From positions 1 through 26,224 of the forward strand of contig JBBIPA010000031.1 of NCBI GenBank assembly GCA_037443085.1: a stretch of 26,224 nt of DNA, given 5' to 3'. A program made the position numbers and the translations under genes. This document shows positions 1 through 7,567 of the stretch, in pieces. Each line of letters begins with the position of its first letter. Positions within the stretch are counted from its first letter, which is position 1. Source of the stretch: JBBIPA01 sp037443085 (lineage in GTDB: Bacteria > Chloroflexota > Dehalococcoidia > GIF9 > UBA5629). Under the pieces are notes generated by a model. The model saw nothing but the letters and a program-made list of their open reading frames with translations. It was not told where the DNA came from and did no database searches.

Positions 1-1290
1 CGTGTGGATGCCTTCACGGAGGTATGAATCTTTCCCCTCCTTCTCTATCTCCCGCAGCCGTACCTGATAGCTGGGGATATCCTCCGGAGCTATAATAGCG
101 GTCCCCGGCAAACTGTACATTTCTTCCCGCGTATAGCCATAGGCTTCCAGCGCCCGGTCATTGACTTCAATGATGTGCATGTTTTCGTCGAAAAGGATGA
201 TGATGTCATTGGCATATTTCACCAGGTACTCGAAGTGGCGCAGCAGCACCTGGCGCTCCACCTCCGCCTGGTACAGCGTTTTATAGTACAACCTCTGCTT
301 TCTCTGCCACAGCAGCACCACGATGATAGAAGCGATTACCAGCAGCCCGATAATCCCGCTGATGATCAATGTCGTAACAAACCGCATTTCCGAGAATGCT
401 TCTTCAGTATCTATCTTGGCTACCATGAACCAGGGTGAATCCGGGATTTTCTTCAGCGCTGCCAGCACCTCCACGCCGCGGTAGTCCCTGCCTTCTACGA
501 TGCCTTCTTTGCCCAGTACCGCCATAACCGCGGGAACATTTGCCCGGCTCAGCGGTATTCTCAGCTTGAGCGCGGTATCTTTCTGGTGGCGCAGCTCGTT
601 CAGAAATAGCACCTGGTCGCCATCGCGGCTGACCAGCAGCGTCTCGGCAGTATCGCTGGGCACGGGCCAGGACTGAATCAGCGGATAAAGGTACTGCGAT
701 GAGTCGATGCATAAAACCAGTGCGCCTACTGCTTGCTGCGAGCCTCTTTGCTGGGTGAAAAGCGGTGCAATAACATCGAGATGTGGCTCATGCTCACCCG
801 ACGGCCTGTGAAAGTCAACAAGCACAGCTTTCCGTTCCCGCACTGCGATTGGCAACTCAGCCAGGGCGACCTCGCTGAGTCGGTCTACGGTATTATTGAG
901 ACTCAGCAGCACCTTGCCGTTGCCATCAACCAGCAGGATATCCTGATAATGGTAGCGTTTCTGGACTATTCCGAGCCAGGTGAGTATTTTGTCACTGGAT
1001 TCGGTATCTGGTGAAATCAGCCACGCTGCGGCCGTTTCTGCGAAGAACGGGCATTCTGCCAGGCTACTGGCATCCGCCATCCTCTCCTGCCGCCACTGCG
1101 CAATCTGGTCTGCCTTCAACTGGGCGATAGCTAGGAGCTGGTTGGCGCTGGTCTCTCGATGATGCTGTTCCTGGATGGTGTAAAACCAGGATCCTCCCGC
1201 CAGTATCGCCAGCACCAACGGCACCAGCACCGCCAGCAGCCACGGCGGGAACCGCTGGTTAATTACCTTTTTCTTCTGGTTACTGGTCAT
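1..1290 (-). CDS. dCache-PAS membrane sensor protein, N-terminal part (partial)
   Basis: The frame stays open from an ATG at 1290 to the left edge (430 codons), so the C-terminal output domain (histidine kinase, GGDEF or other) is not visible. Residues ~15-36 form one membrane helix and ~304-328 a second. The ~270 residues between them resemble an extracytoplasmic double-Cache ligand-binding domain, ending in the usual pattern of a DYRG block (~269) then SPWFMVAKID (~285). After the second helix come a short charged linker and a PAS domain (from ~352) with NDRALEAYGYTREEM at ~377. I infer a transmembrane receptor sensing a small extracellular ligand. The gene diverges from the fur-feo operon. 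No Shine-Dalgarno precedes the ATG, and the promoter lies so close that the mRNA is probably leaderless. The sensor architecture is well supported; the output is unknown. Confidence 0.8.
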   Translation of the reverse strand, partial: MTSNQKKKVINQRFPPWLLAVLVPLVLAILAGGSWFYTIQEQHHRETSANQLLAIAQLKADQIAQWRQERMADASSLAECPFFAETAAAWLISPDTESSDKILTWLGIVQKRYHYQDILLVDGNGKVLLSLNNTVDRLSEVALAELPIAVRERKAVLVDFHRPSGEHEPHLDVIAPLFTQQRGSQQAVGALVLCIDSSQYLYPLIQSWPVPSDTAETLLVSRDGDQVLFLNELRHQKDTALKLRIPLSRANVPAVMAVLGKEGIVEGRDYRGVEVLAALKKIPDSPWFMVAKIDTEEAFSEMRFVTTLIISGIIGLLVIASIIVVLLWQRKQRLYYKTLYQAEVERQVLLRHFEYLVKYANDIIILFDENMHIIEVNDRALEAYGYTREEMYSLPGTAIIAPEDIPSYQVRLREIEKEGKDSYLREGIHT

Positions 1291-1299
1291 CTTAAGGAA

Positions 1300-1328
1300 A
1301 CTATAACCTGCCTGTTAACACAAGTCAA
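1300..1328 (-). promoter_or_regulatory. Sigma-70-like promoter of the sensor gene
   Basis: On the minus strand TTGACT (1328-1323) and TATAGT (1305-1300) are separated by 17 nt. Transcription would start near 1293, about three bases before the ATG at 1290, implying a leaderless message. This is inferred from consensus match only. Confidence 0.55.
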
Positions 1329-1389
1329 CAGAGACGCAGGGCTATCTCCCTCCCTCTAACTCCCTCCCGCACAGGGGGGGAATAGAAAA

Positions 1390-1412
1390 CCCTCTCCCTT
1401 GACGGGAGAGGG
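1390..1412. repeat. CCCTCTCCC/GGGAGAGGG hairpin repeat
   Basis: A perfect 9-bp inverted repeat with a 5-nt loop (TTGAC) sits in the divergent intergenic region and is flanked by further CT-rich sequence (about 1345-1378). A related but shorter CCCTCTC/GAGAGGG hairpin occurs at 18697-18718, so this is likely a dispersed intergenic palindrome. No T-run follows on either strand, so it is not a standard terminator. Confidence 0.55.
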
Positions 1413-1450
1413 AGGGGTGATGGTGCTCATGCCTCTCGCCTGCTCCCGAT

Positions 1451-1480
1451 TTGACCGGCACCGTCCCTACCATGTATACT
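1451..1480 (+). promoter_or_regulatory. Promoter of the fur-feoA-feoB operon
   Basis: TTGACC (1451-1456) and TATACT (1475-1480) are 18 nt apart. The predicted start, about 1487, falls on the left edge of the candidate Fur operator. A ribosome site AAAGG (1515-1519) precedes the fur ATG at 1530. Confidence 0.6.
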
Positions 1481-1486
1481 TGTAGT

Positions 1487-1501
1487 TGCAAATAATTAGC
1501 A
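1487..1501. promoter_or_regulatory. Candidate Fur operator (7-1-7 inverted repeat)
   Basis: TGCAAAT-A-ATTAGCA is a 7-1-7 inverted repeat with one mismatched pair, the geometry used by Fur-family dimers. It sits at the predicted transcription start and would block initiation. Its half-sites differ from the classic TGATAAT half-site, so specificity is inferred. It suggests autoregulation and iron control of feoAB. Confidence 0.45.
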
Positions 1502-1529
1502 TTAGCATCTAAGCAAAGGTACATTAAAC

Positions 1530-1982
1530 ATGGCAACAAAGACCAGGAAAAAAACCAGCCGTCAGATACTGAATGGCTCCCGTCAGCGGGTGACCGGTCA
1601 GCGGGCGCTGCTGCTCGACCTCATCCGTCAGAACGAAGGGCACCTGGATGCCGACGAGCTTCACCGCCGGGCGCGGCAGAAAAACCGCCGATTGAGCCTG
1701 TCCACCGTCTACCGCAATCTACAGCTTTTCAAGAAGCTGGGGCTGGTGGAGGAGTATCACTTCGACGAGGAGCATCACCATTACGAGGCAAAACCGGCCA
1801 GAGAACATCAGCATCTGCTCTGCCTTAGCTGCGGCAAAATCGTGGAGATAAATGTGCCACTGATGCAACAGTTCAAGGACGAAGTCGGCAGGAAATACGG
1901 TTTTGATGTCAGGGAGGCGGAGGTGCATCTGGGCGGGCTGTGTTCGAATTGTGCCAGTAAAAAGACAGAGGAGAAGAAATGA
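1530..1982 (+). CDS. fur: Fur-family ferric uptake regulator
   Basis: A 150-residue protein with the full Fur layout. The N-terminal winged helix includes VTGQRALLLDLI (~21-32) and the recognition helix SLSTVYRNL (~56-64). The dimerization/metal domain has a His cluster at 82-84, HQHLLCLSC (93-101) and a C-terminal CSNC (138-141), giving the two CxxC pairs of the structural zinc site. Length is normal for the family. A basic tail of about 20 residues precedes the usual start of the fold. The stop overlaps the feoA start (ATGA), so the two are translationally coupled, and feoB follows in the same way. That context makes iron-responsive repression of ferrous iron uptake the likely role. A second Fur paralogue lies at 13098-13508. 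Confidence 0.92.
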   Translation: MATKTRKKTSRQILNGSRQRVTGQRALLLDLIRQNEGHLDADELHRRARQKNRRLSLSTVYRNLQLFKKLGLVEEYHFDEEHHHYEAKPAREHQHLLCLSCGKIVEINVPLMQQFKDEVGRKYGFDVREAEVHLGGLCSNCASKKTEEKK

Positions 1983-2257
1983 CTGCCAGGAAGCAGCTTA
2001 ATTTGAATCAACTGGGACCCGGGCAAACCGGCATGGTGGTAGAAATACGTGGCGGACGCGGCTTGGTGGCGCGCCTGGAGGCCATGGGCATCCGTCCCGG
2101 CAAACAGGTGACCAAGGTCAGCTCCATGCTGTTCCGGGGGCCGGTTACCCTGAGGTCCAATGGCACTCAGGTAGCCCTCGGCTTCGGTATGGCTAACAAG
2201 GTCATCGTGGAAGTGGAGGCGGAGACTCTTCCTAGCACCCTCGAGGACATATTATGA
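1979..2257 (+). CDS. feoA: FeoA SH3-like protein of ferrous iron transport
   Basis: A 92-residue protein of the FeoA family. It shows the typical start (LNQLGPGQTGMVVEI), the central GLVARLEAMGIRPGKQV block and the closing GFGMANKVIVEVE strand of the SH3-like barrel. FeoA is a small cytoplasmic partner thought to modulate FeoB. The start overlaps the fur stop and the stop overlaps the feoB start, each by an ATGA motif, so it sits inside a tightly coupled iron operon. Family assignment is firm; the exact effect on FeoB is not readable from sequence. Confidence 0.92.
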   Translation: MTARKQLNLNQLGPGQTGMVVEIRGGRGLVARLEAMGIRPGKQVTKVSSMLFRGPVTLRSNGTQVALGFGMANKVIVEVEAETLPSTLEDIL

Positions 2258-3984
2258 AAATCCTGCTCATGGGCAATCCCAATGTGGGCAAGAGCGCTGT
2301 CTTTTCCCGCCTCACCGGCACCCGCGTCATCGCTGCCAACTACCCCGGCACCACCGTCGGCTTCACCAGGGGATATCTGAACCTGGCTGGTGAGCGGGTC
2401 GAGGTTATCGATGTGCCCGGCACCTATACCCTGGAGCCGACCAGCAAGGCGGAAGAAGTGGCTGTGGAAATGCTCAGGGAAGGTGACCTGGTCATCAACG
2501 TGGTGGATGCCACCAACCTGGAGCGAAACCTCAACCTTACCCTGCAACTGCTGGAGCGGCAGGTGCCGATGCTGGTGGCGCTCAATATGTGGGACGATAC
2601 CCACCATCGCGGTATTAATATCGATGTCGCCAGGTTAGAAGAGCTGCTTGGTGTGCCGGTGGTGCCCACGGTGGGCGTCACCGGCGAGGGCATCAGGGAG
2701 CTGGTGGCAGGCATCAGGGAGCTGGTGGCAGGCATCCCCGAAGCCGGAATGCCCCGTGCTGCCAGCGCCAGCGACGATGAGCGCTGGACAAAAGTCGGCG
2801 CCCTCATCGCCCGGGTGCAGTCTCTGACTCATCGCCACCATACCTGGCGCGAGGTCATGGAAGATGCCAGCAGCCACCCTGTCAGCGGCTTGCTCATCGC
2901 CGTGGTGGTGATTGCCGCTACCTTCTGGATAGTCCGCCTCATCGGCGAGGGCATCATCAGCTATATCGCCGACCCGTTTTTTGAAAACCTGTGGACGCCG
3001 CTGCTGATGAAGCTGAGCCCGCTGCTGGGCTCCGAGGGCTTCTGGCACAACATCGTGGTGGGCAAACTTATCAACGGGGAAATCGACTATATGCAGTCCT
3101 TCGGGCTGCTCAGCACCGGTCTCTATATCGAGTTCGCCGTGGTGCTGCCCTATATCATTTCGTTTTATCTGTTGCTGGGGATACTGGAGGATGTCGGCTA
3201 TCTGCCCCGCCTGGCGGTATTGATGGATACCCTGCTGCACCGGCTGGGACTGCATGGCTACGCCATCATCCCCAATATCCTGGGGCTGGGCTGCAATGTA
3301 CCCGCCATCATGGCAACGCGGATACTGGAGAGCCGACGCGAGCGGTTCATCGCCGCCACCCTGATTTCTATCGGCGTGCCCTGCGCAGCATTGCAGGCGA
3401 TGATTATCGGCCTGGTGGGGCAGCAGGGTTTCCAGTACGTGGCTATGGTCTACGGCAGCCTGCTGGTGGCCTGGATAGTCATCGGCCTGATACTGAACCG
3501 CACCGTCAGGGGATACAGCCCCGAGCTGCTGCTGGAAATCCCGCCTTACCGCTTCCCGCCCTGGCGGGTTATCGGCGAGAAGCTGTGGATGAGGGTCTCG
3601 GGCTTCATCGTGGAGGCTTTGCCTATCGTCCTGGGGGCGGTGGCGGCGGTGAGCATTCTCTACATGTTCGGCGTTTTTGATTTCATCGCCAATATCACCG
3701 CGCCGGTGATACAGGGGCTGATGGGTCTGCCCAAGGAATCGGTGGTTGCCATCATCATCGGCTTCCTGCGCAAGGATGTGGCAGTGGGCATGCTGGCGCC
3801 GCTGGCGCTCACCGCTAAACAGATGGTAATCAGCAGCGTGGTGCTGGCGATGTTCTTCCCCTGCGTGGCCACCTTCGTCATACTGCTCCGCGAGCTGGGC
3901 ATCAAGGACATGCTCAAAGCCAGCGGTATCATGATTGTGTCAGCATTGATCATGGGCGGGCTGCTGAACCTGGTGATACCGTAA
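2254..3984 (+). CDS. feoB: Ferrous iron transporter FeoB
   Basis: A 576-residue membrane transporter with an N-terminal G domain. G1 is GNPNVGKS (7-14), G3 is DVPGTY (~53-58) and G4 is NMWD (~111-114). The expected SAxxG-like G5 reads VTGEG. The membrane part carries the family Gate signatures LGLGCNVPAIMATR, GVPCAALQAM and, near the C-terminus, FFPCVATFVILLRELG. Both Gate motifs are present, so the C-terminus is complete even though the protein is shorter than the ~770-residue E. coli form. The saving is mainly in the linker between G domain and membrane. A 21-bp tandem duplication adds a second copy of GIRELVA at 146-159. It imports Fe2+ across the cytoplasmic membrane and is the last gene of the fur-feoA-feoB operon. 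Confidence 0.95.
   Translation: MKILLMGNPNVGKSAVFSRLTGTRVIAANYPGTTVGFTRGYLNLAGERVEVIDVPGTYTLEPTSKAEEVAVEMLREGDLVINVVDATNLERNLNLTLQLLERQVPMLVALNMWDDTHHRGINIDVARLEELLGVPVVPTVGVTGEGIRELVAGIRELVAGIPEAGMPRAASASDDERWTKVGALIARVQSLTHRHHTWREVMEDASSHPVSGLLIAVVVIAATFWIVRLIGEGIISYIADPFFENLWTPLLMKLSPLLGSEGFWHNIVVGKLINGEIDYMQSFGLLSTGLYIEFAVVLPYIISFYLLLGILEDVGYLPRLAVLMDTLLHRLGLHGYAIIPNILGLGCNVPAIMATRILESRRERFIAATLISIGVPCAALQAMIIGLVGQQGFQYVAMVYGSLLVAWIVIGLILNRTVRGYSPELLLEIPPYRFPPWRVIGEKLWMRVSGFIVEALPIVLGAVAAVSILYMFGVFDFIANITAPVIQGLMGLPKESVVAIIIGFLRKDVAVGMLAPLALTAKQMVISSVVLAMFFPCVATFVILLRELGIKDMLKASGIMIVSALIMGGLLNLVIP
2689..2730 (+). repeat. 21-bp perfect tandem repeat inside feoB
   Basis: Two identical 21-bp units (2689-2709 and 2710-2730) lie in frame, encoding GIRELVA twice (residues 146-159), just after the G5 region. 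The start of a third unit (ggcat) follows. No base differs between copies, which suggests a recent duplication or an assembly artefact. Confidence 0.9.
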
Positions 3985-3991
3985 CACAAAC

Positions 3992-4019
3992 GCAGGCGCG
4001 ATTCACGAATCGCCCCTGC
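3992..4019. terminator. Hairpin between convergent feoB and hydrogenase genes
   Basis: A 13-bp stem with one mismatch (GCAGGCGCGATTC / GAATCGCCCCTGC) and a 2-nt loop fills most of the gap between the convergent feoB and hydrogenase large-subunit stops. There is no long T-run; the minus side continues GTTTGTGTT. It may act as a bidirectional terminator or be a dispersed palindrome used as one. Confidence 0.5.
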
Positions 4020-4027
4020 ATACTGCT

Positions 4028-5491
4028 TTAAGACCTGCTAATCGTCCGGATAATATTCCGCTCCAGGTCCCTGATATTTACCACCAGCGGCATTTTGCCG
4101 TTCAGGGAATGGGTGGCGCAGGCGAGGCAGGGGTCATAGGCACGGAACGCCATCTCCACCATGTCGAGCAGCTCCTCTTTGACCTCGGCGCCCTTGACAA
4201 ATTCCATGGCTGCCTTCTTTACGGAGAGGCATATCGGGGCGGCATTATGCTGGGTAGCCACGATAAGGTTCACTCTGGTTACTATGCCGTTATCATCGGT
4301 CTCGTAGTGGTGAATCAGCGTGCCCCGGGCAGCCTCGACGCAGCCGATGCCCACTTTCTTCAGTTTGAGGTTCATATTACGGATATCCTTACCGGTGAGC
4401 AGCGGGTCGTTAGCAATTCTCTGCATATCCTCGGCAGCCTGCAATGCCTCGATGAGCCGCGCCCAGTGATAGGCCAGGGTATGACTGCTGGGCTTGCCGC
4501 CGAGCGTGTTGAACATCTCCTGGTACTCTTTTTGCGCCAGAGGCGTGGCCATGCCCTCAGCCACATTGAGCCTGGCCAGCGGTCCCACCCGGTACAGCGA
4601 CGTTCCCTTGCCATCGCTCAGCCCGTTCCAGCCTATTTTGCGCAGATGCGTCAGCCTGATATATGTCCACGGCTCCACCCACTCGCCGACATGGTCAACA
4701 TACTCGCGCGGCTCGAATAAGGCGTACTGTTTGCCCTGCGGGTCGATGACCCTCAGTTTGCCCTCATAGAAATTCAGTTTGTTATTATCATCCACCATTG
4801 CCATGTAATAGGTATCCAGCTTATAGGCTTCGCTGAGCACCAGTTCGAGGTATTTCTTATTCGCCAGCACCGTGTCCTTGAACAGCTTCAGCGTGGACTG
4901 GGCGAACTTCACGGTATCATCGGCGGTCTTCTTAATCCAGACTCTCTCGTTCTCGGTGATGCCGCGGGAAACGCCGCCGGGCAGGCCGCCTTCGGGATGA
5001 GGTGGCTTGCTGCTGATGAGGCGGATGATGTCCCGGCATTTCTTCCTGATTTCGATGACTTTCCCGCCCGTATCCAGACCTACTTTGTTGATGAGTCCCA
5101 GGATGTTTCGCTCCGCCGGTTTAGCTGACGTCCCCACGATGAAATCCGGGGCGGACATGAAGAAGAAGTGGATATAATGGTCTTCCACCACAAAGGCATT
5201 ATACTGGAGCTGCCTTATCAGCTTGGCGGTCGGTGTGGGTTCCACACTGAAGATATCGTCCACTGCCCTGGTCGCCGCCATATTATGCGGCGTGGGGCAA
5301 ACGCCACAGACGTTAGAGGCTATCCGGGGCATCTCCTCGACAGGCCTGCCCACGCAGAACTTTTCAAATCCCCTCAGCTCCACCACCTGCCAGTAGGCGT
5401 CTTCCACGTTCCCCTTGCCATCGAGGAAAATCTCTATTTTACCATGCCCTTCCAGTCTGGTGATAGGATTAATGGTAATGCTTTTAGTCAT
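4028..5491 (-). CDS. mvhA: [NiFe] hydrogenase large subunit, Mvh/Vhu type
   Basis: A 487-residue catalytic subunit. The N-terminal motif NVCGVCPTPH gives Cys62 and Cys65, and the C-terminal DPCLACATH gives Cys455 and Cys458; these four cysteines bind the Ni-Fe centre. The first motif has Asn where many hydrogenases have Arg just before V-C-G. Twenty-six residues follow His461, consistent with a C-terminal extension removed by a maturation endopeptidase, which is not encoded in the window. Similarity and gene order (mvhD-like, small subunit, large subunit) place it with group 3c cytoplasmic hydrogenases, which oxidize H2 and pass electrons to a flavoprotein. The ATG follows an AGAGGA site and the small subunit ends 18 nt upstream. 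It is the last gene of the operon. The family is clear; the gene symbol is by analogy. Confidence 0.93.
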   Translation of the reverse strand: MTKSITINPITRLEGHGKIEIFLDGKGNVEDAYWQVVELRGFEKFCVGRPVEEMPRIASNVCGVCPTPHNMAATRAVDDIFSVEPTPTAKLIRQLQYNAFVVEDHYIHFFFMSAPDFIVGTSAKPAERNILGLINKVGLDTGGKVIEIRKKCRDIIRLISSKPPHPEGGLPGGVSRGITENERVWIKKTADDTVKFAQSTLKLFKDTVLANKKYLELVLSEAYKLDTYYMAMVDDNNKLNFYEGKLRVIDPQGKQYALFEPREYVDHVGEWVEPWTYIRLTHLRKIGWNGLSDGKGTSLYRVGPLARLNVAEGMATPLAQKEYQEMFNTLGGKPSSHTLAYHWARLIEALQAAEDMQRIANDPLLTGKDIRNMNLKLKKVGIGCVEAARGTLIHHYETDDNGIVTRVNLIVATQHNAAPICLSVKKAAMEFVKGAEVKEELLDMVEMAFRAYDPCLACATHSLNGKMPLVVNIRDLERNIIRTISRS

Positions 5492-5509
5492 AAATAGTAT
5501 CCTCTTTAC

Positions 5510-6478
5510 CTATTCGGGTCGCCTCCTTCGCAAGCTGGAAGCTGGCAATGAGAAGCGGTAGAAATAGCCCACCGGGTCAACGATTTTATTCACCAGCCGT
5601 TGCACATCGGCATCGCTTTCGGCATTGAGCATGGTGGCAATAGCGGAGATAAACTTGGCGCCGGCATCTTCCACGCCTTCCACCGGACCGAAGCAGCCGC
5701 GGCAGGGCAGATTGATATTGATGCAGGCTTCCCCGCAGCCGCCACGGGTGGCGATGCCCAGGCAGAGAATCTCCTGTGCCAGGAAGCAGGTATCAGGGCT
5801 GGCTTCAACCTCATGAACCCGCTTGATATCGTTCATGATGATATGCACCGGTTTGGTTTGATTTCGCTTGCAGGTGTCGCACAGCGACTTATGCGGCGCC
5901 AGCCTGGAGCCTTTGGACGGCAGCTTCTGCTCCAGTACCGCGGTGAGGGCATTGACCACCAGGTCAGGAGGCGGAGGGCAGCCGGGCAGGTAGTAATCAA
6001 CATCAATGACCTGGTCTAACGGATATACCTGCTGATAGAGCTCGGGCAGCGTCAGCTCTTTGCCGCTGACATGGGATTTGGGCTGGGGGACATTGCCCTT
6101 GCGATTGACCACGGTGGGGGCATCGCGGTAGACCCAGTTAAATATTTCCTCTTTTGTGCCCAGGTTAGCCAGCCCCGGCGTGCCGCCGAGACAGGCACAG
6201 GCGCCGAAGGCCAGCACCAGTTGCGACTTGGCCCGGAGCAGTCTGGCAATTTCCTCGTTTTCCGAGTTTCGGATATTCCCGTTGACGATTGCCAGGCTGA
6301 TTTCGCCGTTGCCCATGGCGGCAACGTGGTGATATTTATAGTCCAGGGCAATAGGCCACAGCACCAGCTCAGCATCGTCGACAAATCTCAGGATGACTTC
6401 GTTGATGTCGACCACTGCTTCATCACAGCCGCCGCAGCCGCCCAGCCAGCAGATTGCAATCTTCGGTTTTGCTGCCAC
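5510..6478 (-). CDS. mvhG: [NiFe] hydrogenase small subunit, Mvh/Vhu type
   Basis: A 322-residue electron-transfer subunit starting at a GTG. The proximal-cluster motif is CWLGGCGGCD (Cys15, Cys18), followed by FGACACLGG and PGCPPPP. The C-terminal half carries further cysteines for the medial and distal clusters (CDTCKR, CFLAQEILCLG, GCGEAC, CRGCFGP). There is no twin-arginine signal peptide, so the enzyme is cytoplasmic, as in group 3 hydrogenases. It carries electrons from the Ni-Fe centre in the large subunit towards the MvhD-like protein. The start lies 138 bp downstream of the mvhD-like stop, with a fold-back repeat filling the gap, an unusually large space for this operon. Confidence 0.93.
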   Translation of the reverse strand: MAAKPKIAICWLGGCGGCDEAVVDINEVILRFVDDAELVLWPIALDYKYHHVAAMGNGEISLAIVNGNIRNSENEEIARLLRAKSQLVLAFGACACLGGTPGLANLGTKEEIFNWVYRDAPTVVNRKGNVPQPKSHVSGKELTLPELYQQVYPLDQVIDVDYYLPGCPPPPDLVVNALTAVLEQKLPSKGSRLAPHKSLCDTCKRNQTKPVHIIMNDIKRVHEVEASPDTCFLAQEILCLGIATRGGCGEACININLPCRGCFGPVEGVEDAGAKFISAIATMLNAESDADVQRLVNKIVDPVGYFYRFSLPASSLRRRRPE

Positions 6479-6511
6479 TATAACCCTGCCTTATTTTTAG
6501 CCTTGCCGCTA

Positions 6512-6628
6512 CCTAAATCCCGAATTCTAATTTCTAAATTACAAACAATATCCAAATTCAAAATATCAATGACCCAATCATGTTTTGCATTTTGGTCATT
6601 GGTATTTGTTTGAGATTCAGGATTTAGG
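6512..6628. repeat. Imperfect fold-back repeat (MITE/REP-like)
   Basis: The ends CCTAAATCC (6512-6520) and GGATTTAGG (6620-6628) are perfect inverted repeats. Inside lie AATGACC (6569-6575) and GGTCATT (6594-6600), with partly complementary AT-rich sequence between, so the whole segment folds back on itself. It is far richer in A+T than the flanking genes. A related single-sided copy is at 9321-9380. The element separates the mvhD-like and small-subunit genes and reaches into the former's 3' end. Confidence 0.7.
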
Positions 6629-7036
6629 ATTTTGAATTTCTCCTGCCCCCTTCACCGGTCCCAGTTTCTTCACCGTCTCGCTCATTTTCCTGACCATTTC
6701 CGGAATCCTCTTGCCTTCAGGGTCGATGGAAAGCTCCAGCCTGACTCGCTCCGGCTCGATGCCATAGACATTTAGCACTTTTTGCAGCAGGTGCACTCGC
6801 TTCCTGGCTTCGAAATTGCCGTCCTGGTAGTGACAGTCCCCTTCGGGGCAACCCAGAATAAGCACGCCGTCAGCGCCGCGCTTGAAAGCAGCGATGATAT
6901 GGTTGGTGTCCACCTTGCCGCTGCAGATAATCGGTATCCAGCTCTTTATCTGGGAGGACAGGCTGGACTCATCGCCCAGATAGCCCCAGCCGAACTTGCA
7001 GGAAAAGCATACCAGCTTCGGTTCAAAATCATTCAT
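6617..7036 (-). CDS. mvhD: MvhD-like [2Fe-2S] hydrogenase delta subunit
   Basis: A 139-residue member of the FrhD/MvhD family. It shows VCFSCKFGWGY (Cys10, Cys13), CSGKVD (Cys38) and LGCPEGDCHYQDGN (Cys63, Cys68), the cysteines of the family's 2Fe-2S centre. MvhD links the hydrogenase to heterodisulfide reductase-type flavoproteins (HdrA). Here it sits between the hydrogenase subunits and a flavoprotein/4Fe-4S pair, so it probably passes electrons from the small subunit to that flavoprotein. The last residues (EIQNPKS) and the stop are encoded by the inner end and flank of the fold-back repeat, so the native C-terminus was probably altered by its insertion. The 4Fe-4S gene ends 21 nt upstream. 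Confidence 0.92.
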   Translation of the reverse strand: MNDFEPKLVCFSCKFGWGYLGDESSLSSQIKSWIPIICSGKVDTNHIIAAFKRGADGVLILGCPEGDCHYQDGNFEARKRVHLLQKVLNVYGIEPERVRLELSIDPEGKRIPEMVRKMSETVKKLGPVKGAGEIQNPKS

Positions 7037-7057
7037 GCTTTCTTATCTCAAACATAG

Positions 7058-7567
7058 TTACGCCAGCACGGCATACACCTCATCGATTCTCTGGTAGGTG
7101 GTATCATCCACCAGCGTCCGGGCATTCGAGGGGCAGGCGGCCACGCATAATCCGCAGGATTTGCACTTGAACATATCCGTTGCCGATACCAGCTTGTCTC
7201 CCCTGCTGATAAGGTGCGCCGAACCATAGTTACAGGCAAAAACACAGGTCTTGCAGCCGCTGCAGCGCTCTTCATTCACGGCAACGGCATAGAGCGACTT
7301 CTCAAAGCCGATAGAGACGCAGGCTTTGCAGGATACGCAGGGCCCGCAGGTGACGCATCGCTTGGCTTCCTCGATAGCTTCCTTCAGAGAAAGTCCTCGC
7401 TCGAACACCTGGAAATGCAGCCTTTTCTCCGGTGCTATCCAGGCTGTCTCGATGGCCGGCTTATAGCTGTTTCTCAGGGGGATATCGAACTTCTCATAAT
7501 CCCGCTTCCTGCCTTCCCTCATGTCCAGCCCTCTTAAGAAGCGGTGGATAGATTCCGCCGCCTCCAT
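7058..7567 (-). CDS. 4Fe-4S protein, probable C-terminal half of the hydrogenase flavoprotein
   Basis: A 169-residue frame beginning MEAAESIHRFLRG, which is not a natural N-terminus. It matches the helix that closes the FAD domain of GltD-like enzymes (...EAAxSIxRFLxG), so this is most likely the continuation of the upstream frame 7534-8835 after a frame break. It carries a cysteine-rich cluster (CVTCGPCVSCKAC, ~71-83) and two ferredoxin motifs (CSGCKTCVFAC, ~102-112, and CKSCGLCVAACPSNA). The last resembles the C-terminal ferredoxin part of HdrA, the usual docking partner of MvhD, whose gene follows 21 nt downstream. GAGG lies only two bases before the ATG, so independent initiation would be inefficient. 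The Fe-S assignment is secure; whether it is a separate polypeptide is uncertain. Confidence 0.8.
   Translation of the reverse strand: MEAAESIHRFLRGLDMREGRKRDYEKFDIPLRNSYKPAIETAWIAPEKRLHFQVFERGLSLKEAIEEAKRCVTCGPCVSCKACVSIGFEKSLYAVAVNEERCSGCKTCVFACNYGSAHLISRGDKLVSATDMFKCKSCGLCVAACPSNARTLVDDTTYQRIDEVYAVLA

Noticed and set aside
404..712. 102-codon minus-strand frame inside the sensor gene
   Set aside because: Same strand but different frame from the continuous 430-codon sensor frame with clear membrane and PAS segments.
1345..1420. CRISPR-like or short tandem array in the CT-rich intergenic stretch
   Set aside because: Units are irregular with no constant spacer; it is better described as one hairpin plus low-complexity CT sequence.
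2635..3255. 206-codon minus-strand frame opposite feoB
   Set aside because: It lies wholly under feoB, has no ribosome site and its composition (Gln/His-rich) is typical of an antisense shadow of a GC-rich gene.
2991..3680. 229-codon plus-strand frame inside feoB
   Set aside because: Overlaps the membrane part of feoB in another frame; low-complexity Gly/Ala/Arg composition and no family resemblance.
4109..4720. 203-codon plus-strand frame opposite the hydrogenase large subunit
   Set aside because: Antisense shadow; the minus-strand frame carries all hydrogenase motifs.
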